DNA of 64,000 nt, taken from Levilactobacillus huananensis (lineage in GTDB: Bacteria > Bacillota > Bacilli > Lactobacillales > Lactobacillaceae). The notes under the pieces are model-generated. The model was not told the origin of the DNA and made no database searches. It saw only the letters and a list, made by a program, of their open reading frames with translations. This document shows, in pieces, positions 43,076 through 51,227 of this stretch. The DNA lies in contig NZ_RHOC01000004.1 in the NCBI RefSeq assembly GCF_003946145.1, forward strand, positions 62,001-126,000, in the 5' to 3' direction. The position numbers and the translations under genes are program-made. Each line of letters starts with the position of its first letter. The stretch's first letter is position 1.

Positions 43076-43130
43076 CACAAAAATAGCCTGACCAGGCCCC
43101 GATAAGACGAGACTGATCAGACGATTTTTC
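43076..43130 (-). terminator. Bidirectional terminator-like hairpin after glcD
   Basis: CTGACCAG (43088-43095) / CTGATCAG (43113-43120). Minus-strand T5 follows the stem (TATTTTTG) and a T5 also follows on the plus strand. It is about 107 bp after the glcD stop. Confidence 0.55.
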
Positions 43131-43236
43131 ATTCTATTTATTTTTTTGAAAACAACCACTACCCACGGTCTGATACGAAGCGTGATCGCCTCGTCCGACA
43201 CCCACAAGCAGATTACCACGCGGTAGCAACGTGTTT

Positions 43237-44631
43237 TTAATCGATCTTCCGTTTGGGATTTAAGATGTTCATCGGATCGAACAATGTTTTAATCTGGTGT
43301 TGGAGTTGATCAACCGTCTCGCCGAGTTCGGGATTGTTCCACTGATTCTTAATCATCCCCACGGCATGTTCACCGGAGATAGTTCCACCCAGTTCGAGCG
43401 TCTTCCAGAAGGTCTGGCGTAAGGCCTCAATGATGACCTCTGGCACTGCTTCTTCGTCCTTAGGCCAAACGAACGTTGGGTGGACATTCCCATCACCAGC
43501 ATGACCGGCAGTATAGATGGTAATCCCCAACTTCTTCCCTAAATCTTGAAGGTAATCCATCATCGGGGCTAGCTTAGAGAGTGGCATGGCCATGTCCTCC
43601 ATCAAATGATTCTGACCAGCAAAGACGGCGGGTAACATGTCACGCCGTAATTGTTCCAGATCTGCCTGTTCTTGTTCGTCATCCGTGACCTGGACATTTT
43701 GGCCCTCGTACTTCGCCAAAAGATCTTTCACTACGGCCATGGATTCAGGACTGGAGCCTTCGAGTTTAAAGATCAACATGGCCCCGCTAGTCGTCGCATA
43801 ATGGGTATGTTCATACTTATCCAAGGCAATGACTGTATTCCCATCCAAGGCTTCCAACATCGTTGGATAAACCCCGGACATTCGAATGGCTGTGACGGCC
43901 TTAGCCAATGCCCCCATGTTACCGAAGAAGGCAACCCCCATGACGGTTTGACCCAATGGAATTGGCATTAACTTTACAGTAATCTCAGTGATGATTCCGA
44001 GGGTCCCTTCAGACCCCACGAAGAGTTGGGTCAAGTCATAGCCGAAGGCTTGCTTTAACGTTCGACCGCCCAACTTGATCTCACGACCATCCGCTAAGAC
44101 CGCCTTCAATCCTAGGACATTATCCTTGGTCGCCCCATAACGAACAGTACTCATCCCGCCGGCATTGGTTGAGACGTTCCCACCGATGGATGAAATGGGC
44201 TTAGAACCAGGGTCCGGCGCGTAGAACAATCCTCGTTTTCTCGCAGCCTGATCCAGATCACCATTAACCACGCCGGGTTGAACCACCGCGACGGAATCTT
44301 CCTTATCAATTTCTAGAATTCGATTCATTTGCCGAGTCGAAAGAATCAAGGCGCCCGTCTGACCATCAGAACCAATAACGGTACTGGTTGCAGTGGTTTG
44401 CGGAATGACTGGCAAGTGGAACTTCCGTGCGGTTCGCAGAACCCCCTGAATATCGGCGACACTTTCAACTTCAATGAAGGCCCGAGCCAGACCACTTTCA
44501 CCACCAGAAGCATTGGCGTTGAACGATTGCTTTTTGAGCGTGGCCATATCGGTTTCCACCGTGCCATCCTTAACCTGAGCTATCAGGTAGTCGAGAATTT
44601 CTTCATCAGAATATGCACTGAATACTGTCAT
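43237..44631 (-). CDS. glcD: FAD-linked 2-hydroxyacid oxidase/dehydrogenase, GlcD type
   Basis: 464 aa. N-terminal FAD_binding_4 domain (VIPQTTATSTVIGSDG, ISSIGGNVSTNAGGMSTVRYGATKDNVLG) and C-terminal FAD-oxidase domain (TAGHAGDGNVHPTF with the metal-type His motif, GGTISGEHAVG). Oxidises glycolate or D-lactate to the 2-oxoacid. In lactobacilli it is usually annotated as glycolate oxidase or D-lactate dehydrogenase; the substrate is not decided by sequence. AGAGGT lies 7 bp before the ATG. No GlcE/F subunits adjoin. Confidence 0.9.
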   Translation of the reverse strand: MTVFSAYSDEEILDYLIAQVKDGTVETDMATLKKQSFNANASGGESGLARAFIEVESVADIQGVLRTARKFHLPVIPQTTATSTVIGSDGQTGALILSTRQMNRILEIDKEDSVAVVQPGVVNGDLDQAARKRGLFYAPDPGSKPISSIGGNVSTNAGGMSTVRYGATKDNVLGLKAVLADGREIKLGGRTLKQAFGYDLTQLFVGSEGTLGIITEITVKLMPIPLGQTVMGVAFFGNMGALAKAVTAIRMSGVYPTMLEALDGNTVIALDKYEHTHYATTSGAMLIFKLEGSSPESMAVVKDLLAKYEGQNVQVTDDEQEQADLEQLRRDMLPAVFAGQNHLMEDMAMPLSKLAPMMDYLQDLGKKLGITIYTAGHAGDGNVHPTFVWPKDEEAVPEVIIEALRQTFWKTLELGGTISGEHAVGMIKNQWNNPELGETVDQLQHQIKTLFDPMNILNPKRKID

Positions 44632-44793
44632 TTGTAGGACCTCTTTTTGTGTTTTAGAGACAAGGTCATCATAGCACCACTTTAAAAAGAATACCTTATT
44701 GAATTCTCGGAAAACTTGATCAGGTCGGGAAAAGCGGTTTCATCCTTGTAAAATGCGCTATAATTGAGATATCGAATGAGGAGGTATTTCGCT

Positions 44794-45285
44794 ATGCGTC
44801 GAAAAAATCTACAAGTTACCGATTTAATCAAGGTCAAGGCTTTTTTAAGGACGGGACACGTCATCAACACTGCCATTCACGACGGTGATTATCCTTACGT
44901 GGTTCCAACGAACTACGGTTTCCAATTTGATGAAGATGGCCTACTCCACCTCTACCTTCACGGGGCGCCAGAAGGTAAGAAACGTGAGCTAATCGCCAAA
45001 GATGGTCACGTCGCCTTCGACATCGTGGCCAAGGCAGAACGTTATGACACGCCTGATGGCGAATTGTCGAACAACGGGTACGCCTACCAAAGTATTATGG
45101 GAACTGGAAATGCCAGCCTGGTCACTGATTTGAAGGAAAAGCGAGAAGCCTTAGAACTGATTCTCGACCACGAGCTGGGTAGCCGTGATGATTCCTTGAA
45201 ACCGGCAGATGTCGAATACACCGGTGTTATTCGAATCGATGTCACCAGCATGACCGCTAAGGAAGCCACTAAAGACAAAAACTAA
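44794..45285 (+). CDS. Pyridoxamine-5'-phosphate-oxidase-like flavin protein (NimA-type)
   Basis: 163 aa. Start at 44794 (MRRKNLQVTDLIKVKAFLRT) with GAGGAGG 9 bp upstream; a longer in-frame start is rejected. Split-barrel FMN-binding fold: HVINTAIHDGDYPYVVPTNY, LLHLYLHGAPEGKKRELIAK, YAYQSIMGTGNASLVTDLKE. Related proteins are nitroreductase-like or heme/F420-binding; the reaction here is unknown. Alone, with its own terminator. Confidence 0.88.
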   Translation: MRRKNLQVTDLIKVKAFLRTGHVINTAIHDGDYPYVVPTNYGFQFDEDGLLHLYLHGAPEGKKRELIAKDGHVAFDIVAKAERYDTPDGELSNNGYAYQSIMGTGNASLVTDLKEKREALELILDHELGSRDDSLKPADVEYTGVIRIDVTSMTAKEATKDKN

Positions 45286-45290
45286 TCAAC

Positions 45291-45323
45291 AGAATCTGGG
45301 CGGTTGCCCAGATTCTTTTTTTA
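45291..45323 (+). terminator. Terminator after the PPOX-like gene
   Basis: AGAATCTGGG / CCCAGATTCT perfect 10-bp stem with T7. Confidence 0.92.
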
Positions 45324-45331
45324 AAATTATT

Positions 45332-45362
45332 AGTTGCAAATGCAACTTAAACGTTTTATACT
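45332..45362 (+). promoter_or_regulatory. Promoter and operator of the marR-GNAT-B3/4 operon
   Basis: -35 TTGCAA (45334-45339), 17 bp, -10 TATACT (45357-45362). The palindrome AGTTGCA-AA-TGCAACT (45332-45347) covers the -35, as expected for MarR autorepression. It also shows that an in-frame ATG at 45334 cannot be the start of the regulator. Confidence 0.8.
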
Positions 45363-45450
45363 AGGCCTACGCGTTTTTGGAAACTATCGCTATCTACGCT
45401 TATCAGGGGACGACAGTGACTTTAAAAATCAGCTTAAAGGAGATGGGAAT

Positions 45451-45903
45451 TTGCCAGATATTCTAAGATCCATTGGCATCATCGATCGTGCACTGGATAC
45501 GATCGCTAACATCGAGTTCAAGGAAGTTAATCTCACCCGTGGTCAATATCTTTATTTAGTTCGAGTCTATGAGCATCCCGGCATCATTTTGGAACGCCTG
45601 GCTAATCTAATCAAAGTCGACAAGACGACGGCAGCTCGGGCCATTCAAAAGATGGAAAAAAATGGCCTACTTGCGCGCAAGGTGAATCCCGCCGACAAAA
45701 AACAAAAGCAGATTTACGTTACCGAAAAGGGCCGCCAGGTTTACCCCCTCATTCACCGGGAGAATCTGTACTCTAACGAGGTCGCCCTGACTGGAATCTC
45801 ACCTGACGACCAGATGAAGTTGCACGATCTTCTTGAACAAGTGGCGAAAAATATCGAAGACGACTACAACACCGTTAAACGCGGTGAGAAACGTCAGTAT
45901 TAA
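45451..45903 (+). CDS. MarR-family regulator with TTG start
   Basis: 150 aa. The TTG at 45451 has AAAGGAG 8 bp upstream and lies about 80 bp after the predicted transcript start. Winged HTH in LTRGQYLYLVRVYEHPGIIL, ERLANLIKVDKTTAARAIQK and the wing KVNPADKKQKQIYVTEKGRQ. It heads an operon with an acetyltransferase (7 bp gap) and a B3/4 protein (4-bp overlap), so it probably controls both. Ligand unknown. Confidence 0.88.
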   Translation: MPDILRSIGIIDRALDTIANIEFKEVNLTRGQYLYLVRVYEHPGIILERLANLIKVDKTTAARAIQKMEKNGLLARKVNPADKKQKQIYVTEKGRQVYPLIHRENLYSNEVALTGISPDDQMKLHDLLEQVAKNIEDDYNTVKRGEKRQY

Positions 45904-45910
45904 GTGGCCC

Positions 45911-46426
45911 ATGACTAACCCAACTTTCACCGTTGTCAGTCCCCAACAGCTAGCTGATTTGCGCCGTCTCAGCATCGACACCTTCACTGATGCCTTTGGA
46001 ACCCAGAATACCTCGACGGACCTTCAAGCTTACCTGACTCAGGCCTTCAGCCCCAGCCAATTGGCGAACGAACTAAGTGATCCCAGCAGTCAGTTCATCT
46101 TTATCCAGACGGCGAACGAGAATTGCGGGTACCTTAAGCTGGTTACTCACCCAGATTATTTAGAGATTCAACGACTCTACCTCACGCCGCGCGCGCAACG
46201 CCAAGGATACGGTGCCGCAGCTATTGCCTTCGCGGCACATCTTGCTCAGTCAAAAGTTAAACATGAATTGCGCCTCGCCGTGTGGGAACACAACCTGCCA
46301 GCATTCAAGTTTTACGTGGCTCAGGGGTTCCGCCCAATTGGTAGCCACCCCTTTCAATTGGGGTCAGCAATACAAACCGACCTCATCATGACCAAAAAAT
46401 ATAAATTTGGAGATGTTCATTTATGA
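45911..46426 (+). CDS. GNAT acetyltransferase
   Basis: 171 aa. Start at the ATG at 45911 just after the marR stop, with only a weak ribosome site, so translation is probably coupled. GNAT core: YLEIQRLYLTPRAQRQGYGA (R/Q-x-x-G-x-G/A acetyl-CoA loop) and LRLAVWEHNLPAFKFYVAQG, with the classic Asn and Tyr of beta-5/alpha-4. The acceptor substrate is unknown. The stop overlaps the next start as ATGA. Confidence 0.87.
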   Translation: MTNPTFTVVSPQQLADLRRLSIDTFTDAFGTQNTSTDLQAYLTQAFSPSQLANELSDPSSQFIFIQTANENCGYLKLVTHPDYLEIQRLYLTPRAQRQGYGAAAIAFAAHLAQSKVKHELRLAVWEHNLPAFKFYVAQGFRPIGSHPFQLGSAIQTDLIMTKKYKFGDVHL

Positions 46427-47139
46427 AACAAGCAATCATCGATCCATCCTTTTGGGAACTATTCCCCCAAGGGCAAATCAGCATTCTAACCCTCAAAGGT
46501 ATCGACAATCATGTCAACGAAGCTGACGATCCTTACTTCCAAACCCTTCTTAACGACGGGGCTACCGAAGCTGAAAAGTTCATCACAGACGACACCTTTA
46601 GAGAAAATGCCGTCATCGCCGAATGGCGGGATGCCTTACGGAAGTTCAAGACTAAGAAGGGCGCTCGTTCATCAATCGAAGCCCTCCTCAAGCGGATCAG
46701 TCAAGGCAAGCACCTCAGTCCCATCAACCCGTTGGTCGACATCTACAACAGTATTTCACTGAAATACGCTTCACCCTGTGGGGGCGAAAATATCGACGCC
46801 ATCGCTGGTGACCTCCACCTCGGCCTCGCTCAGGGTGGCGAAGGCTTCCGTCCTTTAGGCGACACTGAAGACTCTCCTGCTCTACCAGGCGAAATGATCT
46901 ACTATGACAACGATGGTGCCATCTGCCGAAGCCTTAATTGGCGTGAAGCCCAACGAACCATGCTGACGGAAGACACCACGAACGCCGTGCTGGTTATCGA
47001 AGCCATCAACGCCGATCAAGCCACCCGGGCTAGCGAAGCCATTCAGGAATTGAAGAACCTATGCGAACACTACTTCAAGGTCACTGGCACGACCACCCTC
47101 TTAACCGCCGATCATGCGGCCACGACTTTAGTGGACTAA
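46423..47139 (+). CDS. Free-standing B3/B4 tRNA-binding-domain protein
   Basis: 238 aa. It resembles the B3/4 editing domain of phenylalanyl-tRNA synthetase beta: WRDALRKFKTKKGARSSIEA, INPLVDIYNSISLKYASPCG GEN, LPGEMIYYDNDGAICRSLNW. Stand-alone members are suspected of hydrolysing mischarged tRNAs or binding amino-acid-like ligands. The ATG overlaps the GNAT stop and GGAG lies 10 bp upstream. It ends the operon. The pairing with GNAT suggests an amino-acid or aminoacyl-linked detoxification task, which is inference. Confidence 0.85.
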   Translation: MKQAIIDPSFWELFPQGQISILTLKGIDNHVNEADDPYFQTLLNDGATEAEKFITDDTFRENAVIAEWRDALRKFKTKKGARSSIEALLKRISQGKHLSPINPLVDIYNSISLKYASPCGGENIDAIAGDLHLGLAQGGEGFRPLGDTEDSPALPGEMIYYDNDGAICRSLNWREAQRTMLTEDTTNAVLVIEAINADQATRASEAIQELKNLCEHYFKVTGTTTLLTADHAATTLVD

Positions 47140-47166
47140 CACCGCATTCTTTGAGTTAACGACGAC

Positions 47167-47220
47167 ATCAAAATCACCACAGGCTCTGTCATTATTGACG
47201 GAACCTATGGTGATTTTTTG
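47167..47220 (+). terminator. Terminator after the B3/4 gene
   Basis: AAAATCACCA / TGGTGATTTT perfect 10-bp stem with a long loop and T6. Confidence 0.85.
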
Positions 47221-47309
47221 TTTGTATCAGTTAAGCTATGCGCCTAGTGACCTACACGTTGCGTTAGTGACGAACAAACCATCTTAGCCGAAGGCGACCA
47301 GCATAGAAT

Positions 47310-47969
47310 TTAAGTCAACTTCGTAAACTGCTTATTCTCCAAGCGGTACTGATGATCGCACTGTGCAGCCACATCTGGTTCATGCGTCACAATGATCACA
47401 CACTTATTCTGTTCATGCGCGATTCGCTGAAATTGTGCGATCACGGCCTTCGTGTTATCTTCATCAAGATTTCCGGTTGGTTCATCAGCCACAATCACCT
47501 GTGCATCACAACACATCGTGCGCGCGATGGCCACTCGCTGTTGTTGCCCACCAGACAGTTGCTGGACGTTGCGATCGACTAGGTTATCTCCGATCCCAAG
47601 GTCATTTAGAATCTGTTTGGCATACGCACGATCACCAGCATGCTCCGCTTCCGTGATGGCCATGGCCGTCAGCAGATTATTCATCGGCGACATATAGGTA
47701 AAGAGGTTGTACGCCTGGAACACAATCGCGACATCATGACGGCGATAGTTGGTTAGTCCGATCTGCTTTAACGCGTGGTCACCCAATAAGATTTCTCCCG
47801 CTTTTGGTTTGTCGAGCCCGGCAATCAGTGACAGAAAGGTCGTCTTCCCGGTCCCACTGTGCCCCAGAATAGCGTAGGACTTACCTGACTCGAATGTCAG
47901 ATTAATCCCTTGAAACAAGGGGTGTGCTTCATCCTGGTACCAGTATCCCAGGTCTTGTATTTTTAACAT
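47310..47969 (-). CDS. ABC exporter ATPase (MacB/LolD type)
   Basis: 219 aa. Walker A GHSGTGKTT, Q-loop VFQAYNLFTYMSP, signature LSGGQQQRVAIART, Walker B VIVADEPTGNLD, switch His in IVTHEPDV. Start at 47969 with AGGAGG 7 bp upstream. It is 12 bp downstream of the permease gene, forming a two-gene MacB-like exporter or peptide/lipid-handling transporter. Cytoplasmic subunit; substrate unknown. Confidence 0.92.
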   Translation of the reverse strand: MLKIQDLGYWYQDEAHPLFQGINLTFESGKSYAILGHSGTGKTTFLSLIAGLDKPKAGEILLGDHALKQIGLTNYRRHDVAIVFQAYNLFTYMSPMNNLLTAMAITEAEHAGDRAYAKQILNDLGIGDNLVDRNVQQLSGGQQQRVAIARTMCCDAQVIVADEPTGNLDEDNTKAVIAQFQRIAHEQNKCVIIVTHEPDVAAQCDHQYRLENKQFTKLT

Positions 47970-47981
47970 CGACAATCCTCC

Positions 47982-49421
47982 TTAGGAAATCAGTACTTTC
48001 TTTGGTTCCAATCGTATAATCCCACCGGCAGCTATCATAATCGACAGAAAGGTGATGGCTAAGCCAAAACCGCCAAGTTCGGCGAGATCAACGGCACTTA
48101 CCGCAATCTCTAAATTGAGATCCTTCGCCTTGGTGCTGGCGGCCTGCCTGTTACCAGGACCACTGCCCTTAGTGCCACCAGGTTGGCCGCCCGGTTGGTC
48201 GGACGTGGCGTTCGTGGTTGTTTGCGTCGTGGTACTCTGAGAAACCAATTGTGACCCCAGCTGATTGCCGACAAACTTACCACCAGCGCCCGCAATCGCA
48301 ATTGCCACTACAATCACCATCAACATTTCCGTAAAGAACTGTGCGACGATCTTCCAACGCGCTTCACCGAGGGATAAGAGCACCCCGATTTCAAAGCGCC
48401 GCTCGCGAATCATTAAGATAACAATCAAAGCCAGAATAACGGTTCCCGCAATGGCGACCAACCAAACAATCTTGTTGGCGAAACCTGCCACATTAGCCAT
48501 GGATGCCTTCACTGACTGATAACTGGCGTCGTCGGTGCTCAGAGAATACTGACTGCTGATCAGCTGATTACCAGCCTTCTTAGTCGTACTGACCTTGGCC
48601 GGATTCGTCACATTAAAGGTGACCGAATCGGCTGTCCCGGCGTACTTGCTCCCCTTAATCGTATTCGCCAAGGTGTATGACGCATAGATCGTATTGGCGG
48701 GATCAGTACTCATCGGCCCAGCACTAGCCGAACTCGTCGAGCTAGCCGTATAAATTCCCACAACTTTAATCGTCACGGTGGCCTTATTACCACTGGTCTT
48801 CTTGAGTGTCATGGTATCTCCAACAGTCAAGTTGTTTTGACTGGCCAACTCCTTTTCAATGACCACGTTGTTCGTATTCTTGTCGTTTGCCGTGATACCG
48901 CGCCCCTTAGTTATCTTACTTTGACCCTCACTAAAGGTTGTGGTCAAACTCGTGGCAGTGACCCCATCAATCTGGGTATCACCAGAACTTGCGGATGACT
49001 TCATACCAGTCGGGCCACCACCATTACCACCCATACCGCTGGTCGTTGAGACCGTATCGTAGGATTTAGCATTCGCCGAGGTACTACTCGTCACATTGCT
49101 CGTCTTGATATTACTGAGCTTGGCGATCTTCGTCGCATCACTTAATTTCACCGGTGTCAGTGTTAACTTCGGCCGGCTGGTTTTGCTACTGGAACGACTA
49201 CTGTTCTGACGCATCTTTTTAAAAGCTGCCTGCCGATTGGCCGATAGTGTCATGGTGGCACCAGCCTCATTCTTAGCCGTTTCAGTCGCCTTAACCGCTG
49301 CGCTCCGGATCAGTAATCCGGCCAACACAAACATCAAAATTGCAGACGAAACCAGAATCAGTAACAGTGATCGTCCTTTCTTCACCCAGATATTTAACCA
49401 AGCGCGTTTGAAAAAGTTCAT
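47982..49421 (-). CDS. ABC permease, MacB/FtsX family with low-complexity loops
   Basis: 479 aa, start at 49421 with GGAGG 8 bp upstream. TM1 at 14-36, a ~280-residue extracytoplasmic domain, then three helices (about 315-337, 361-385, 446-470), i.e. MacB topology. The outside part is unusual: Ser/Thr/Gly-rich stretches (QNSSRSSSKTSRPK, TTSGMGGNGGGPTG) and, between TM3 and TM4, a Gln/Thr/Pro/Gly-rich insert (TTTQTTTNATSD, QPGGQPGGTKGSGPGN). Works with the ATPase gene 12 bp downstream. Probably exports or extracts a peptide or envelope compound. Confidence 0.88.
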   Translation of the reverse strand: MNFFKRAWLNIWVKKGRSLLLILVSSAILMFVLAGLLIRSAAVKATETAKNEAGATMTLSANRQAAFKKMRQNSSRSSSKTSRPKLTLTPVKLSDATKIAKLSNIKTSNVTSSTSANAKSYDTVSTTSGMGGNGGGPTGMKSSASSGDTQIDGVTATSLTTTFSEGQSKITKGRGITANDKNTNNVVIEKELASQNNLTVGDTMTLKKTSGNKATVTIKVVGIYTASSTSSASAGPMSTDPANTIYASYTLANTIKGSKYAGTADSVTFNVTNPAKVSTTKKAGNQLISSQYSLSTDDASYQSVKASMANVAGFANKIVWLVAIAGTVILALIVILMIRERRFEIGVLLSLGEARWKIVAQFFTEMLMVIVVAIAIAGAGGKFVGNQLGSQLVSQSTTTQTTTNATSDQPGGQPGGTKGSGPGNRQAASTKAKDLNLEIAVSAVDLAELGGFGLAITFLSIMIAAGGIIRLEPKKVLIS

Positions 49422-49516
49422 GCGCGTCGCCTCCATTCATAACTTGTCATCGATTATGGCAAACTGGGCTTATCGCAAACCTAAAACACGGTCTGTAACA
49501 CCGCCTATCTGCGACT

Positions 49517-49551
49517 CAAAAACGGCGGCATCCTGCAGGACACCGCCGTTT
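49517..49551 (-). terminator. Terminator after the AI-2E-family gene
   Basis: AAACGGCGG / CCGCCGTTT stem with T5 on the minus strand. Confidence 0.85.
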
Positions 49552-49590
49552 AGACTCTTTTCCTAAATTAATGACGCTGTTAATAAAGCG

Positions 49591-50766
49591 TTAAGGCTCA
49601 CCCAACTTATCTTCGGGGGGAAAGACGTCCGGATAGAGTGCTGAGTACTCCTGATACCACTCAAAAGCGGTCGTTACCAGGACTTTGAGGACGGCAAATC
49701 CCGGCACCCCAAAGATAACCCCGATCAGGCCAAACATCTTACCACTTGCCAGTAAGACAAAGACAATGGTAATCGGGTGCATGGCCAGACTGTTTCCCAT
49801 AATCAGTGGCGATAAGACTTGCGTCTCCAAGACCCATTCAATCAGGTAAACAATCACCACACCCAGTAACATCGACGGACTCGTCACAACTCCCATGATG
49901 ATCGCTGGAATCAGCGCAATCGCCGACCCAAAGTATGGAATTAGATTCAGTGGTCCCGCGATAAGTCCGATCAAGATGGCATAGGGCAACCCAATGATAG
50001 AATAACCCGTGGTGAAGATAATCATGACACATAGTGCCACCGTGAGTTGACCGCGGACATAGGAACTCACCTTAGCATTCATCTTGTCGAGCATGACGAC
50101 GAAGCGTTCCCGGTAGGCCGTTGGCACAACTTGACTAATATAATGTGGGAATCGCGATCCATCTTTCAACATGAAGAAAAGGACCATTGGCGCCGTAATC
50201 AGCGTGATAATCCAATCGCTCACCGTGGTCACCACATTCCCCAGAGAACTCAGGGTTCCCGTCAGAATATTCCACCCCCGCTGGGAGAAGTAAGTCGTCA
50301 CCCGATGATTGATCTCGGCGAGATTAGCCGCCGATACCCAGTGATGTTTCTGATTCATGGTATTGAGTTTTTGCATCACATCGTTGGCAAACTGCGGTAA
50401 GGCCGCAATAATCCCGGTCGTTTGCTTCGTAAGAAATGGAATCAGCATGAGGAAGATCACGACGATAATGGCAATGGTCACTATCATAGCAATTGCAATC
50501 GCCAGACCCTCCTTCAACTTCAACCGGCGTTCCATGAAGTGAACAAACGGATCGAGGACGTAATACAGGATTCCCGCGACCACGATTGCCGGCGCCGTGA
50601 TGCCAATAAACTTCCAAACTGGATCCAACAGACCGGCGTTTTGGACGAGCTCATTGACCACTAATAAAAGTAAAAAAATATTTAGCAATAATATTGTAAT
50701 ATGATTGTTCAAAAACCGTTGGTAGAACCAAGAAAATCCCGACTCTGGCTGTCGCAGTTTATTCAA
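49591..50766 (-). CDS. AI-2E-family (YdbI/PerM) transporter
   Basis: 391 aa with about eight helices; the family's paired N-terminal helices, central soluble segment (ALPQFANDVMQKLNTMNQKH) and C-terminal GLIAGPLNLIPYFGSAIALI / PLIMGNSLAMHP blocks are present. Start is a TTG (50764-50766) behind GGGGAGGGG. Members include the TqsA AI-2 exporter and Na+/H+ antiporters; presence of luxS 40 kb away does not prove AI-2 export. Monocistronic. Confidence 0.88.
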   Translation of the reverse strand: MNKLRQPESGFSWFYQRFLNNHITILLLNIFLLLLVVNELVQNAGLLDPVWKFIGITAPAIVVAGILYYVLDPFVHFMERRLKLKEGLAIAIAMIVTIAIIVVIFLMLIPFLTKQTTGIIAALPQFANDVMQKLNTMNQKHHWVSAANLAEINHRVTTYFSQRGWNILTGTLSSLGNVVTTVSDWIITLITAPMVLFFMLKDGSRFPHYISQVVPTAYRERFVVMLDKMNAKVSSYVRGQLTVALCVMIIFTTGYSIIGLPYAILIGLIAGPLNLIPYFGSAIALIPAIIMGVVTSPSMLLGVVIVYLIEWVLETQVLSPLIMGNSLAMHPITIVFVLLASGKMFGLIGVIFGVPGFAVLKVLVTTAFEWYQEYSALYPDVFPPEDKLGEP

Positions 50767-50844
50767 AACGACCCCTCCCCAAGTTAACTTACTCCTAGTT
50801 TACGGCTCAGCGGCGGCTATGACTAGCCCGAATCTCGAATTCTT

Positions 50845-51006
50845 CTACCCGCTCATACTGAAATTAATGAAAGGGGCATAGAACGTGATCCGATCCTCAT
50901 GTTCAATCTTGTCTTCGACCAAGCCACCCACGGCCACCACCTTGTGAGGCAGACTAGTCGTCTGGGGATTCCCACATTTTAGTCGCAGGTGTGCCAATTT
51001 TAGCAT
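50845..51006 (-). CDS. Possible 53-aa protein or gene remnant
   Basis: MLKLAHLRLKCGNPQTTSLP then a compact middle (HKVVAVGGLVEDKIEHEDRI) and FINFSMSG. The composition looks coding, but no good ribosome site precedes the ATG at 51006 and only one Cys is present. It could be a small unknown protein or the leftover 3' part of a larger gene whose 5' end was replaced by the hairpin and element at 51032-51205. Low certainty. Confidence 0.35.
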   Translation of the reverse strand: MLKLAHLRLKCGNPQTTSLPHKVVAVGGLVEDKIEHEDRITFYAPFINFSMSG

Positions 51007-51031
51007 CAGAAAAAGCTCTGGGACATCACTC

Positions 51032-51079
51032 AAAAATCAGCTTTTTCAGAAAGACTTTCTTCTGAAAAAACTGATTTTA
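51032..51079 (-). terminator. Long AT-rich hairpin, probable terminator
   Basis: Arms of 19 bp (AAAATCAG-C-TTTTTCAGAA and TTCTGAAAAA-A-CTGATTTT) pair with one mismatch around AGACTTTC. The minus-strand 3' arm ends in ATTTTTG. It follows element copy C downstream of the secreted-protein gene at 51228. Its length is atypical for a terminator. Confidence 0.55.
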
Positions 51080-51099
51080 GTTTTGGTCATTATAGTGTC

Positions 51100-51205
51100 G
51101 AAACGTGCGCAACAAGGCAGTTTGTTGCGCTTAACCCGAGAACAAGAATTATGCCAAGACCAGGCATAGCCCCTGTTCTCACGTTAATGCTCGCAAACTA
51201 ACCAC
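51100..51205 (-). repeat. Dispersed nested-hairpin element, copy C
   Basis: GAAACGTG (51100-51107), GCGCAACAA (51107-51115) / TTGTTGCGC (51122-51130) perfect hairpin, core GCGCTTAACCCG, inner hairpin GAGAACA (51138-51144) / TGTTCTC (51174-51180) with ATGCC / GGCAT, then ACGTTAATGCTC and CTAACCACCTTA. It lies 22 bp after the stop of the gene at 51228. Confidence 0.75.
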
Positions 51206-51227
51206 CTTATGTTCCACACTCTTCCCA

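Noticed and set aside
43190-43236. Plus-strand hairpin CACG...CGTG followed by T5 at the glcD stop
   Set aside because: The stem is only 4 bp and no plus-strand transcript is expected; likely chance.
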